DNA from: Dromiciops gliroides
Taxonomy: Eukaryota; Chordata; Mammalia; Microbiotheria; Microbiotheriidae
Assembly (NCBI RefSeq): GCF_019393635.1
Contig: NC_057862.1
Location: 98,655,645-98,719,644 of the forward strand
Direction of reading: 5' to 3'
Length of the DNA stretch: 64,000 bases
In this document: positions 32,076 to 41,989 of the stretch, one piece after another
How the letters are laid out: each line of letters opens with the position of its first letter
Numbering within the stretch: the first letter of the stretch is position 1
Program-made: the position numbers and the translations under genes
Notes under the pieces: generated by a model
Seen by the model: the letters and a program-made list of their open reading frames with translations, nothing else
Told to the model about the DNA's origin: nothing
Database searches by the model: none

Positions 32076-32478
32076 GAAGGTCCTAGAGTTCATTGTGCCA
32101 CTGGAAGGAACTGGGGATTTTAGCCTGGAGAAGACTCAGAGTGAAGGATTAGAGTTATGTTTGATGGGTTGTTACATGAAGGAGGGATGAGATTTCTTCT
32201 ACTTGGGATCAAAGAATGAGACCAGAAGCAAAGGGGGATGAAGAATTTCCCTACAATCTTACAGTAGAATGGGCTGCCTTGGGAGGTAATGGATGCTTCC
32301 TCCTCAGAGGTCTTTGAGCAAGGGTTGAATGACCACTTTTCAGTTAGGGTACAGTAAGGATTGAATGATGGGTATAGGTTGGATTATATGGCTTTGAGGG
32401 CCCTTCCAGCTCTAGATTTCTATGATTCTTAGTGGGATGAGAAGGAGGCAAGCCTGACTACAGCACATGCTTGTTTTT

Positions 32479-32651
32479 TCTTGTTTTTTCTTTTTTTTCT
32501 TTTTTTTTTTTTTTTGCAGGGCAATGAGGGTTTAGTGACTTGCCCAGGGTCACACAGCTAGTAATTGTTAAGTGTCTGAGGCCGGATTTGAACTCAGGTC
32601 CTCCTGACTCCAGGGCCGGTGCTCTATCTACTTTGCCACCTAGGTGCCCCT
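32479..32651 (-). mobile_element. tRNA-derived marsupial SINE, copy 12
   Basis: Antisense copy with a long T-rich tail (32479-32515). Flanked by ACATGCTTGTTTTT (32465-32478) and ACACGCTTGTTTTT (32652-32665), one mismatch. Subtype markers are mixed. Confidence 0.93.
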
Positions 32652-32659
32652 ACACGCTT

Positions 32660-32880
32660 GTTTTTAATGACTGATCTCAGAACCACTGATGATATCATGG
32701 ACAATCACCTGTCTAGCTCTTTCTGTTTCTGGACTCCCTGCACATCCCAATTGGAAGTTGCCAGGCCATCCACTCAAGGTGAGTTTGTATCGCTCTCTAA
32801 ACAACTTTTGGCAATCATGGTCTCCCAACACTACCTTTACCTCCTGGGATTATAAAACTAGAGTAAGAAGGGAGCTAAAA
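32660..32880. other. Unassigned sequence
   Basis: No repeat or gene is recognised. Confidence 0.3.
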
Positions 32881-32884
32881 AGTG

Positions 32885-32998
32885 GTAGGGTCCACCCTTC
32901 TCATTTTGTGGATGAGGAGGTTAAACAACCTGTCCAAGACCACACCAGGTAGTGAGTGTCAGAAGTGGTATTTGAACCCAAATCCTCCACCTATAGCA
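32885..32998 (-). mobile_element. MIR SINE fragment, antisense
   Basis: TCTCATTTTGTGGATGAGGA, AACCTGTCCAAGACCACACC and TGGTATTTGAACCCAAATCC are antisense MIR. Confidence 0.6.
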
Positions 32999-33012
32999 AG
33001 GCAGCTAGGTAG

Positions 33013-33649
33013 TGTAGGGGCCAAATTTAATATGGGGAGAGTTAATTGAGTGGCTCAACATAATACTGGGGTTCAGAAAATGATGAGGGACCTCTAGGTC
33101 CAAAGTTCTCCCAGGCCAATAAGAAAGGGGATCGACAGCCTCTTTTCCACAAACAAATCAGGTTTTATTAATGGGAATAAAATACACAGCAAAGGTGAAA
33201 TTAATTAAGCCAGTGACAAGGGAATAGGGAAAGAGGAAAATGAATAATCTCCCTGGCTCTAGCAAAGACCAACACAATCGCCAAACTTACCTCCAGCTCA
33301 GCTAATTCAAAGAGCTGGATTCATTTTTATTAACTCACCACCTGGAGTCTGTAGTTTCAATAGGAAACAGCTGTGCAGCCTCTTAGCAGTCGGCTCCCAG
33401 AAGCTCACAGGTAGGAAAAACAAGCTCCCCTCAGTGCGTGTTTCCTTTTCTACTTTTACTTTCCCTCCTCCAAAAGGGAGGTCCTTCAAGCTGGATGTGG
33501 AGAGTGGTTCCCATGCTGACATCAACAGCATACATCACTCAAGGCAGGCCAAGTATAGCCCATATCCAATCATCCCTAGCCAGTTTCCCAAACAGTACGA
33601 TCATTCTGGTGGGACCCCTAGGCGTCTGCCAAATTCCATTATTTTATCA
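33013..33649 (-). mobile_element. Solo LTR of an endogenous retrovirus-like element, antisense
   Basis: A 637-bp block with TG and CA ends (TGTAGGGGCC at left, TTTTATCA at right). It is flanked by AGGTAG (33007-33012) and CGGTAG (33650-33655), a 6-bp duplication with one difference. The left third, read on the minus strand, holds a polyadenylation-like region (TTTATTCCCATTAATAAAAC). No internal genes remain. It interrupts the head of an older CORE-SINE, which fixes its boundaries. A 6-bp duplication is typical of class II elements, but I do not assign a family. Confidence 0.7.
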
Positions 33650-33831
33650 CGGTAGCATAATGGATAGACTGATTGTTGGGCATGGAAACTGGAAGACCTG
33701 AGTTCAAATCTGGCCTCTGACACTTCCTAGCGATAAAACTGGGCAAGTCAGTTAAAAAAAAAAATCCCTGCTTGCCTCAGTTTCCTCATCTATAAAAAAA
33801 CTAGGATAATAATAGCACCTACCTCCCAAGA

Positions 33832-34521
33832 TGGTTCCAAAGGTTTGTCATGCCAGGGTGGGAGTGGGGATAAGCTCCCACTCTCTATAAAATGCTCCAA
33901 TAGCGTGCGTCTCAAATAGCCTCTGACAACCGAAGCCCAACTCCTAGCCTTCTCGTGCAGAACTGTTTCTAGTAACAGGAGAAGGGGAGAAGGCGAGTCA
34001 CTGGTACCTTAAAACCAGTCACTTTGGGCAGGTGAGGCTCATAAGCCTTGGCAGGCAAGCCGCCTAGGGGAAGGAAACCCTGATTTTAAACCTCCACTGC
34101 CTTGCGGCTATACCCATATATGGGAAAGGCTTTGGGAGTTAACCCCGAGGAAAAATCAGGAGTCAGAGTCCCTTAGGCATTTGGATGTTGGACATCACAT
34201 CCCTCTGGCAACTCCTGCTGCAGCACTGGTGCCAGACTGTATTGGCTCTGCCTCTCCTTTGGGTCCACCAATGTCGAGGAAAGGGAAAACCTGCTGCATG
34301 GGCAACAGCTTGTTTTCCAATTGATCCGCCCAGGCTAGTGCCCTGGAGAGGACACTCCAGCTACTCCTCATGGGGTAGATACAACACGGGATGTAGCAGT
34401 TACCAGTTATAAGTCACTCAGGAGCTACGGCTCCTGTATCAGATTGCATAGCCACACTGTGGCCTGTGGCTCTTCAAGGTACTGATCCATGGTCATCCTC
34501 GACTGATGGAGGCCTACACAC
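33832..34521. mobile_element. Unclassified 690-bp inserted element
   Basis: It lies between perfect 11-bp duplications ACCTCCCAAGA (33821-33831 and 34522-34532) that split a MIR/CORE-SINE. It is richer in GC and CpG than its surroundings (TAGCGTGCGTCTC, AAGCCGCCTAGGGG, CCAATGTCGAGG). It has no open frame over 75 codons, no terminal inverted repeats, no A tail, and no tRNA head that I recognise. The right end is CCTACACAC, possibly a short (CA)n tail, suggesting a plus-strand non-LTR element or retrocopied RNA. It might be a known repeat that I cannot name. Confidence 0.6.
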
Positions 34522-34619
34522 ACCTCCCAAGACTGTTGTGAGGATCAAATGAGATAATAATTGTAAAAAGCTTAGCATAGTGTCTGGCACATAGTAAGTA
34601 CTATGCAAATATTAGCTAT

Positions 34620-34674
34620 TATTATTATTACTACTACTACTACTACTACTACTATTATTGTTGTTGCTATTATA
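34620..34674. repeat. (TTA)n/(CTA)n/(GTT)n trinucleotide microsatellite
   Basis: Triplet runs at the 3' end of the CORE-SINE, likely grown from it. Confidence 0.85.
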
Positions 34675-34689
34675 GAGGCAATGTCCTTT

Positions 34690-35140
34690 CTATTTCCCAT
34701 CTCTCCCTAGCCCTTTCAATCTGACTTCTACTCTCCCCAAACTGCTTTTGCAAAGTCACACAACCACAAGTTTAATGATTGTGTTTCTGTTATCTTCCTT
34801 GATATTTATGCAGCCTTTGGTACTGTTGGCTACCTGTTGGACTCCTTTAAACTCTCTCTTCTCTTGGATTTTTCAGTCTCTTGGTACTCTTCCTTTGTCT
34901 GATAATCCTTTCATTGTTGCCTCTTCTCCTTCAAACTCTTTAAATCTAGGCACTCCCTAAATTTTATCCTTGTCCCATTTCTTTCTTTCTAGACTTACTC
35001 CCTTGGTGATTTCATCTATTCCCATAGCTGCAACTATCTCCTCTATACCTGTGAGTCCAAGGCTGATGTCTCTAGCCAGCTCCTAAACAACAGTTTTCCA
35101 TTTTCTTTTGCTTACTGAGTGCCTCTCCTTGGATGCCACA
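34690..35140 (+). mobile_element. L2 LINE ORF2 region, sense
   Basis: CCTTGATATTTATGCAGCCT, then TTGGTACTGTTGGCTACCTG corresponds to the L2 RT block LDLSAAFDTVDHSLL (here LDIYAAFGTVGYLL). CTTACTCCCTTGGTGATTTC and AAGGCTGATGTCTCTAGCC follow further along in L2 order. Confidence 0.65.
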
Positions 35141-35159
35141 TCAAGTTCATTAGATCTAA

Positions 35160-35360
35160 AACCAAACATAAGATCACAGATTGAGAGTTGTAAGGGAGCT
35201 TACAGTCCTCATCTGATAGATGAGAAATTTGAGACTGAGAGTGGTTAAGTGAATTTCCTAAAGTCACATTGCTAGCAAATATCTGAGGTAGGATTTGAAC
35301 TCAGGACTTTCTAACTCTTGAGTCCAGGGTCCTATCCATAATACCATACAGCCTTTCAAA
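35160..35360 (-). mobile_element. MIR SINE, antisense
   Basis: GATCACAGATTGAGAGTTGT, CTCATCTGATAGATGAGAAA, AAAGTCACATTGCTAGCAAA and GATTTGAACTCAGGACTTTC; nearly complete. Confidence 0.7.
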
Positions 35361-35369
35361 AGGCTAGTG

Positions 35370-35590
35370 GTAAGGACTGGGTCAATGATTTCATTGATAT
35401 AGGGAATTCTCAGATCAAGAACTCTTACCAGGTCAGGTTGGTATTTTCTCTGTAGCTTGCAGAGTTGCCTAGAGCCCTGAGAAATGAAGTGACTGCCCAA
35501 GCTCATACATTCAGTATGCTACAGTGGCAAGACTTGAACTCATGTCTTCTGACCCCAGGGCCAGCTCTTCACAGACTGGCACACTGCTCT
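35370..35590 (-). mobile_element. Old marsupial CORE-type SINE, antisense
   Basis: AATGATTTCATTGATATAGG, TTTTCTCTGTAGCTTGCAGA, GTTGCCTAGAGCCCTGAGAA and GTCTTCTGACCCCAGGGCCA belong to a SINE whose sense tail reads TAAATTGCAGAGAAGGTGC. Similar copies lie at 52445, 55925 and 58350. Confidence 0.55.
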
Positions 35591-36395
35591 TTAATCTTTC
35601 CAATGCATTGCCTGTCAGTGCCCTGGTCTAGACACTCCACTCTACCCACCTACCACATACCTCCCTCCGTCCTTAACAAATTAAGTTCAAATGTCTTAGT
35701 CTGGCACTTAATACCCTTCCCAGCCTGTGCCCTACCTACTTTTTCAGTCCCTTCACAGAATTGCAGAATTTTAGTTAAACAGGACCTCTGTTGCCATCTG
35801 GTTCTATATGCATCTTACATTCTAGCCAAACTGAACTGATTGTTGTCCCTTAAATACTTCCCCACATTTGTCTGTGCCATTCTTTCCCCTTGAATGTCTT
35901 CTTTCTCCCATCTCCACAGTATAATAGAAGTAAAACCAGATTGAGCCTCAGGAGATTTGGATTTGTCATTAGCTAGCTATGTGACTGTAGACAATTCATT
36001 TCCCCTCCCTCAGCCTCAGTTTTTTCACTTGTAAAATGAGGTTGGGCCAGATGACTTTTTTTCCCTAAGGTTCCCTCAGTCTCTATAATTCTGTCCTCTG
36101 TATCTATTGAAATACCTTCTGTCCTTCGGGGCCAACTCAAATGCTGCCTCCTTCTCGAAGCTGTTCCTGAGTCCTCTAATCAGCAGTATCTATCTGTCCC
36201 TCCTCTGAACCTCTTCTTGCACATGTTACCTTCTTCCTTGTATTAGCATTACTTTTGTAACCTATCTTCTCTTCCATATTGTACACCAAGTTCCTTGAAG
36301 AGAAGAGTTATGCCTCATTCTCATTCTTCATTGTGTTTTTCATAGTGCATTTGTATGCAGTAAACATCCAATGTATGTTTGTTGAATCGTTGAAC
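35590..36395 (+). mobile_element. L2 LINE 3' end, sense, with a MIR3 inside
   Basis: ACTCTACCCACCTACCACAT, GTCTGTGCCATTCTTTCCCC, TCGGGGCCAACTCAAATGCT, GCCTCCTTCTCGAAGCTGTT, TTGTACACCAAGTTCCTTGA and ATGTATGTTTGTTGAATCGT. The MIR3 at 35930-36105 splits it. A small MIR3-like insert may also lie at 35755-35810. Confidence 0.75.
35930..36105 (+). mobile_element. MIR3-type SINE, sense, inside an L2
   Basis: GATTGAGCCTCAGGAGATTT, TAGCTATGTGACTGTAGACA, CTCAGTTTTTTCACTTGTAA and GAGGTTGGGCCAGATGACTT are MIR3. Confidence 0.75.
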
Positions 36396-36399
36396 AAGT

Positions 36400-36600
36400 A
36401 CTGAATGCTTGTTCTCTCTTGTACCATACATTGTAGGGAAATACAAAGATGTATAGAATATAGACTTCCTGCCCTCAAGAAACTTAAAAAACTAGATGGG
36501 AAACAAACGAGTGTGTGCATGAAACAACTGAGAATTCCTGTGGTAAAGGAATGTAAAGAGAATGGCAGGGATGGCAAGGCCTTAGAGGAGGGAAAGACAC
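36400..36600 (-). mobile_element. L2 LINE 3' tail, antisense
   Basis: GAACAAGTACTGAATGCTTG, CTTCCTGCCCTCAAGAAACT and CTAGATGGGAAACAAACGAG. Lies tail to tail with the L2 ending at 36395. Confidence 0.55.
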
Positions 36601-36774
36601 CACTGTTCTTTGCCACAGATGGATGCAGGGTCAGACTTGGGGGCATTCATTCATGCTGATCAGAGCAACCACCTCAACAGTCTTTGTATAGGGCAGCATG
36701 GTGTTAGGGTTGTTTACATAGGCTGCTGAAGCTGCTGATCTGCATAAGTAAACACATTTGGTTTTGTATGGCAG

Positions 36775-36915
36775 TACTCGGCTTTCTTCTCTTGGTGATC
36801 TCATCTACTCCCTTAGCATCAACTATCTCTTCTATGCCCATGGGTCCAAGGCTGATGTCTCTAGCCCTCTCCTAAACAACAGTCTTCCATTTTTTTTTTG
36901 CTTACTGTGATATAT
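36775..36915 (+). mobile_element. L2 segment, near-duplicate of 34985-35115
   Basis: CTTGGTGATCTCATCTACTC, CAACTATCTCTTCTATGCCC, CCAAGGCTGATGTCTCTAGC and CTCCTAAACAACAGTCTTCC closely follow the copy at 34985-35115, including bases that do not look like general L2 sequence. It could be a local duplication. Confidence 0.6.
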
Positions 36916-36954
36916 TTGCTGTGTGATTTATTCATGTAGAATTTGCTTTTTCAG

Positions 36955-37100
36955 GTCGACTTAACTGGAAGGAGCCTTAGATATCATCTAATTAATTCCC
37001 ATCTTATTTTAGGAAAGAGACACTGAGATCCAGGGCCAATAAGTGACATAAGTGCCCAAGGTCACAGATAATAAGTAGGAGAGGCAGGATTTGAACTTTG
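36955..37100 (-). mobile_element. MIR3-type SINE, antisense
   Basis: GGAAGGAGCCTTAGATATCA, AGACACTGAGATCCAGGGCC and GGCAGGATTTGAACTTTGGA are antisense MIR3. Confidence 0.6.
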
Positions 37101-37430
37101 GAAATGCTGAGAGCACAAAGATTCCTGGGACTGTATAGTGTGCATGAATTTCTAATGGCTGACTAAGTCTTGATATCTCTAGGTTACCTTAGCCTTCCCT
37201 TCTTTCATAGTGTAGTAGAGAGCATTGGAATCAAACTCAGAGAACTTAGACTGAAATCTTGTCTTTGACACTTGTGCAAATTCCCATTTTTGCCCATATG
37301 TATAGGTTTGTGAGCCTTATGACAAGCCAAAGATGGAAATCCTGAAGCGCATCAGTTCAGTATCCTCTTCCTAACCTCCACTTCCTCCCTACTCCAGTTC
37401 ATAGTTTTTATGCTCTTAAAGTAGCACAGC
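37100..37430. other. Unassigned sequence
   Basis: A weak MIR-like head (GTAGTAGAGAGCATTGGAAT) is possible at 37207-37265; nothing else is recognised. Confidence 0.3.
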
Positions 37431-37433
37431 ACA

Positions 37434-37495
37434 GTGTGTGTGTGTGTGTGTGTGTGTATGAGTGTGTGTATGTGTGTGAGTGTGTGTGTGCGTTT
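37434..37495. repeat. (TG)n microsatellite
   Basis: TG repeats interrupted by TATGAG and GAG units, about 60 bp. Confidence 0.9.
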
Positions 37496-37499
37496 GCAG

Positions 37500-38985
37500 G
37501 CACTGAGAGCCTTCGGGTATATCTGATGAACCCTCCTAACTGGGCTGAGCCAAAGGTCACATTTCAGATGGAAAAAGGAGGAGGTAGCTGGCCACAGGAC
37601 ACATTGTTCTTGCTATGCTGACTGCTGGCAGGGCCACACAGAGGAATTAGCAGAATTGCACCAAAGGATGGGGAGGAGAAAAGGATATTCTCTGTATTCA
37701 GTATCATGGCTAGGGGCTGCCTCTACAATTCTGAAAGTTTTGTTATTGTTTTTAAAACACAATCTTTTTTTAAAGTATTTTTAATTAAAATTTTTTTTGG
37801 GTTCTCCTGGGTCAAACAGTTAACCTGAATGTTGAGGACGGTATTAGGAGTGAGGAATGTTTGCCACTGTTGAATTCTTTTCTGTGCCTTTCACTTCCTG
37901 ATCATGTAGAGTGATCTGGTAATTAGCTCCTGGGTAAAATTCTGAAGACAGGAGAAATCAATCTCTCTTCTCTACACAGTTTATAGGTAAAGACAGCTTG
38001 TAGCCTCTCTCTTCCCAGTGTTTCAAAGAGAGTTCAATAAGCTTTGCATTCCATTGACTCATTGCAAATCCTTATTCTCTCCAGGCATGTAAGGAAGTGC
38101 CTCTGGTGTCTCCCCAGATAGTCAAAGTTCCAAAGGCCCACTGAGAGGCAAATATTATCTCTTCTTATTGCTTAATTTAACATGTATTAAAATCGTTCCA
38201 GATTGAATGAAAGCTATCAGGACCAGAACTCACTAGACAGCTACCTGAAGGAATCCAGGGCTGTCTGGGGCTTCCCTGAACCTCCCTTGTGATGGTGCCT
38301 AGCCTGGGACCTCTGAGAGCATTGTCCCTGACAGCTAACTGGCCCAGAAGATGTCTTTTTGTGTCCTTTCTTTGGTTATCTTTTCAGAGTAATTCAAAAG
38401 GAAAGAAAAAAAAACCCTACTATATTTGGAAGAGATTTATTTTAAACTGACATTTTCTTTACCAAAGATGGGACTGAAAGACCAATAGATAGTCTGATGA
38501 GAGGCCAACTTACTCAAAGAAAGATTTTATGAAGCCATGGGGCAGCATGCTCTGACTCCAGGTTGGATGGGTTTCTTTTATAAATGAGTTTTAACTTGGA
38601 TGTGGAAATTAACTATCTAAGCCAAGCCATCAGCAAAAGCTTAATCATCTGTCTAGTCAAATTGAATCCCACAGCAACAAACCCAGAAGCTCTGTCTAAA
38701 TGCATTTGTTGATTGCTATTGCCAGAAAGAAGCAGGCCGTTAAATAGAGATGGGAAATTTGGGGTGCTTAGAGATTTTCATTCAAATGATGTTTCTGGTC
38801 CTTGTATGCTCATCTACAATATGTCTTTCAGTGTGGAGTTCCAAACATTTACCATGCATGAGGTCCTTCACTTGGTACTGTAACATCTCCGTGGGGATAC
38901 AAGGGAGAGATTTATGGTAAAGAGAATTTGAGTAAACCTTCCCATTTTATAGAATGTGTCAGTAGTGTTAAATTTCAATAGTTGA
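37500..38985. other. Largely unique sequence
   Basis: No gene or clear repeat is recognised over about 1.5 kb. It shows normal complexity and no obvious transposon decay. It may hold conserved non-coding sequence, but I cannot show that from one genome. Confidence 0.3.
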
Positions 38986-38989
38986 ACAA

Positions 38990-39075
38990 ATTACCTTCCA
39001 TCCCATTCAACAGACAGTTATTAGGCACCGACTGTACTAGGTGCTGGGGAAAATGCAACATTTAGAGAAGTCACT
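38990..39075 (-). mobile_element. L2 LINE tail, antisense
   Basis: ATTCAACAGACAGTTATTAG and GCACCGACTGTACTAGGTGC match the reversed L2 end. Confidence 0.55.
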
Positions 39076-39129
39076 AGCTTCTCTACTAACTTGCTTTGAA
39101 TTGAGCAGATTATGGAATCACACTAACAA

Positions 39130-39245
39130 CTAATTCAAACCCCAGTTTTCACAAATGAGGAAACATAAGCCTAGAGAGATGAAATGGCTTGCCTAGGGAA
39201 TAGATAGCTATAAATCAGAGTGCTGGGGCATATTAGTCCAGGAGC
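39130..39245 (-). mobile_element. MIR SINE fragment, antisense
   Basis: AATGAGGAAACATAAGCCTA and GATGAAATGGCTTGCCTAGG are antisense MIR. Confidence 0.5.
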
Positions 39246-39264
39246 ATACTTCAGCTTACCCGAG

Positions 39265-39600
39265 GGTATAGAATTATAGATTCTTAAAGTTGGAGAAGCA
39301 CTTACCTGGCCTCACACTGAAAGCAGGCATGAATCCCCTCTAATAAAACCCTGCCGGATGGTCATCCAGACCCTTCCAGCTTTAGAAAGCTTTAATTGTA
39401 AGAAAGCCTTTTATTACATTACAGAAATCCACCTCTCAGAAAATTTCCACCTTTCTGTCCTATTTCTGCCTTCTGGAGTTACCCACAGTAAGTCACATAA
39501 TAGCTGGTCAAGAGCCAAGTTGTGTCTGTAACTCATTCAGGTTGCTCAACTCTCAGACCTTTGCTCTTTCTAGGACCCTCCCAACAGCTTTTGCTCACAT
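39265..39600 (-). mobile_element. L3/CR1 3' end, antisense
   Basis: AGAATTATAGATTCTTAAAG, TGGTCATCCAGACCCTTCCA, TTTAATTGTAAGAAAGCCTT and ATTTCTGCCTTCTGGAGTTA follow the reversed L3 3' UTR. Confidence 0.5.
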
Positions 39601-41500
39601 ATCATCGGTGCTCTAATTTCTCTCCATCCATAGGGCTGGTTCTTAATGTGGCACAGCCCTGGGTGTGCATTTTCTTCTATTTTATTTATCAATGATAGCC
39701 TATGTCACCTACATGCCCAAACCTATTTTTTTTTCTTTTTCAGGCTGCTGGTTTGGGGGGCTTTCATTAAGATGCTACAGAGTTCACTGCAAGCTTTAAA
39801 ATCAGTGACAAAGCCTGAGCTCACTTCTTGTGACAAGGCTGTGTGAATATAATCATAGATCTGTCACCAAGTCTGTAGGCTTATGAGGGGTTGTCAGATC
39901 TTCTGAAGTGAGGGATGCTGGGCAAGAAAAAAAATCTATTTGGTGAGAAGGAAAAAAAAACCTGCAGAGAATTACATGGGATTAAAAGAAAAATAAATGA
40001 AGAAAAAGTAAGAACAAAACTTACTGCTGCCTGAAAGGAGATTCAAAATGATGTAAAGTTTATGCTACTTTCATGAGAGAATATAAAAGATGCCTGAGGA
40101 AGTGCATCCATGGTAGCAAAGTTCTGAGCTGCCTGAGATGCAATCAAACTTGACATTCTCTCTTTTTCCTCCCCACGCTCCCTTCCCTCCAACCTTCAAT
40201 TCAAATTTCTTTTTGAGATTGCTCCTTCTTCTTCCTTCCAGGACACGTACATGAGTTAAAAGAATTAAAAACATACATCCTTTGCAGTCAGCCAAATTTA
40301 GGTATGGGATACCATCATCCCACTGGGACGCTGGTGCGCAACCTGGTAAGAACATTAAATAACTCTCATCAGTTCTCTGACTCTGAGGGAAATCATTTAG
40401 ATCATGCCTCAGCTTCCCCCCATGAGTGCAAATCAGTGTAGAGGGGATGCCTGCATTAGGTAGGGGCTTCAGTAAGTGACCTCTGAAGTCCTTCTCAACT
40501 ATGAGACTCTATAATTCTGTTTTGGATTTGGACTGCTAACCTGAAACCAAGTTTCCAGATCCCACTGAGGAGTGCACATCAAGTAATAGAAGGCATTTAA
40601 AAAAAAAATTCTTCTAAAACAAACAGCTTCTTGAGTTTAGCTACTTTAGCTTGAGAAATGTGGTAATCTAAACTTGCACCCAAATCCCTCTGAAATGAGT
40701 GGCAATTGAGCCGAGCTAAGACTATACTGTCTTTGAAGGCAAGTATAGACACATCTTTCCTGCTATGCAGCATTTGAAGGAGGGTTGGGCTGGGGGGAGG
40801 GGAAGACTTAGAGAAAGGCATGCTCTGTAAACAAATGGTGACCTTGGTTATCTCTGCGGTTCTCAGTGTACTATATGGGGCCTGATCACGCCACTCTCTC
40901 CTTATCTCCGCCATTGGTGGAAAATGTCCAGCACCCCAGTTAAAGTGATTTTCCAGCTCTCAATAATAATGCGGCATAAATGGGACCACAGACTGCTCCT
41001 TGACTTGAAATGGATTTTAAGCTTTGTCACTGAGCAGCATTTCAGGTGGGGAGAGGGAGGAGAGTTGGATAATGTTCACATCATGCACTTCTGTAATACC
41101 CCAGGCCAAGTTAAACATCGTCTTCAGCACAAATCTTGCTGCCGAATAACTCAAGTTATGTGGAAATCAGTCCATAGAAACATTGGCCCTTTATAGATAG
41201 ATCCCTTCCTTCCTAGTTCCTCTACTCTCACTCACACAGTGCCTAAGGGAGAATATTACATCCACTCAGGTACAAGGCAAGGCAGACTGTTGTGTTGAAA
41301 ACCTGCTCTGTATTTCAGGTTCCTCTAATCTCCCCAACACCATTAAATACCATAGTATAAACTGCACATAGATTGTGATGGAAATGAGATAAGAGTGGCA
41401 CAAATATCAATTTTCAAATGCAAGCTTAGAGCTCTCTCAGGTCTGGAATCTGGTTTGAAGATAGTTGCATTCTGCTGCTGACAGTACTATAGGCTCGTGC
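39600..41500. other. Largely unique sequence
   Basis: No gene or repeat is recognised over about 1.9 kb. The segment 40890-41170 looks constrained rather than decayed (CCAATAATAATGCGGC-like composition, CCGCCATTGG at 40909). It has an open frame (40924-41196) with no recognisable domain. Treated as unassigned. Confidence 0.3.
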
Positions 41501-41504
41501 TTAC

Positions 41505-41760
41505 TGGTTGTTGCTGTGCAGTCCTTTCAGCCCATGTCTGAATCTCCATAATGCCATTTGGAGTTTTCTTGGCAAAGACACTGGAGTGGTTTGCCATTTT
41601 CTTCTCCAGCTCATTTTACAGATGAGGAAATTGAGGCAAATAGGAACAAGTCACTTTCCCGGGGTCACACAGCTAATAAATGTCTGAGGAAGAATTTGAA
41701 CTCTGGAGTCTTTCTGACTCCAGGCCCATGATGCTATCTACTGTGCTGACTAGCTGCTCC
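41505..41760 (-). mobile_element. CORE-SINE with BovB/RTE-like tail, antisense
   Basis: CAGCCCATGTCTGAATCTCC, ATTTGGAGTTTTCTTGGCAA, TGGAGTGGTTTGCCATTTTC, TTTTACAGATGAGGAAATTG and GACTAGCTGCTCC. Near full length. Confidence 0.88.
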
Positions 41761-41774
41761 TATAAAATGAAAAA

Positions 41775-41875
41775 AAAAATCTTATATAAAGGAAATAAGT
41801 TATTATTATTATAAAGGAAATTATATAAGGAAATCAACTATTATAAAGGAAATCGATAATTATATTGAAATAGAG
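41775..41875. repeat. Imperfect tandem repeat with AAGGAAAT units
   Basis: ATAAAGGAAAT recurs at about 41785, 41810, 41828 and 41846 between TTATTAT stretches. A local AT-rich array next to the SINE end. Confidence 0.6.
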
Positions 41876-41989
41876 TAATCAAATTTTTTTAAAAGTTCAT
41901 GACCCCAAGTTAAGAACCTTGGCTCTACCTAAACCAATACAAGTTTCCAATAAATAAAAGTTCCTATAAGTAGATAGTCATTATTATCC

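Larger units (their letters stand above)
29690..32425 (+). mobile_element. Long L3/CR1 LINE with ORF1 esterase and ORF2 RT remnants, interrupted three times
   Basis: The left part encodes SGNH-esterase boxes of CR1 ORF1. VAVVGNSLL (29771-29797) corresponds to the GDSLL box, with N for D. At 29900-30000, VIHMGTHTIARRNLESIAK corresponds to VIHxGTNDIARRNLE, with the GTND box changed to GTHT. ORF2 follows: 30430-30814 (TTGACTTTTATTCCTGGAGA, GGTTTCATCAAGAAGAGATC), then QESVLDPA (for PQGSVLGP) near 31015. IKYSDYTGWE at 31087-31116 stands for IKFADDTKLGG, so the second catalytic Asp is lost. The 3' UTR ends near 32425 (GGCCCTTCCAGCTCTAGATT). Pieces are 29690-30245, 30430-30814, 30929-31555 and 32076-32425. 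It is an old fossil but unusually long. Confidence 0.75.
33000..34620 (+). mobile_element. CORE-SINE/MIR in three pieces, interrupted twice
   Basis: Piece 1 is the head GGCAGCTAGGTAG (33000-33012). Piece 2 continues GGTAGCATAATGGATAGACT, ACCTGAGTTCAAATCTGGCC, TTGCCTCAGTTTCCTCATCT and TAGCACCTACCTCCCAAGA (33651-33831). Piece 3 resumes CTGTTGTGAGGATCAAATGA, TAATAATTGTAAAAAGCTTA and GTGTCTGGCACATAGTAAGT (34533-34620). Joined in thought, they read as one SINE of about 280 bp. An LTR sits between pieces 1 and 2, and an unclassified element between 2 and 3. Confidence 0.8.

Noticed and set aside
35465-35839. 124-codon plus-strand open frame
   Set aside because: It runs through an antisense SINE and an L2; no domain is recognisable.
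40924-41196. 90-codon frame in unique sequence as a possible exon
   Set aside because: No recognisable domain, no convincing splice signals at both ends, and an ordinary length for chance.
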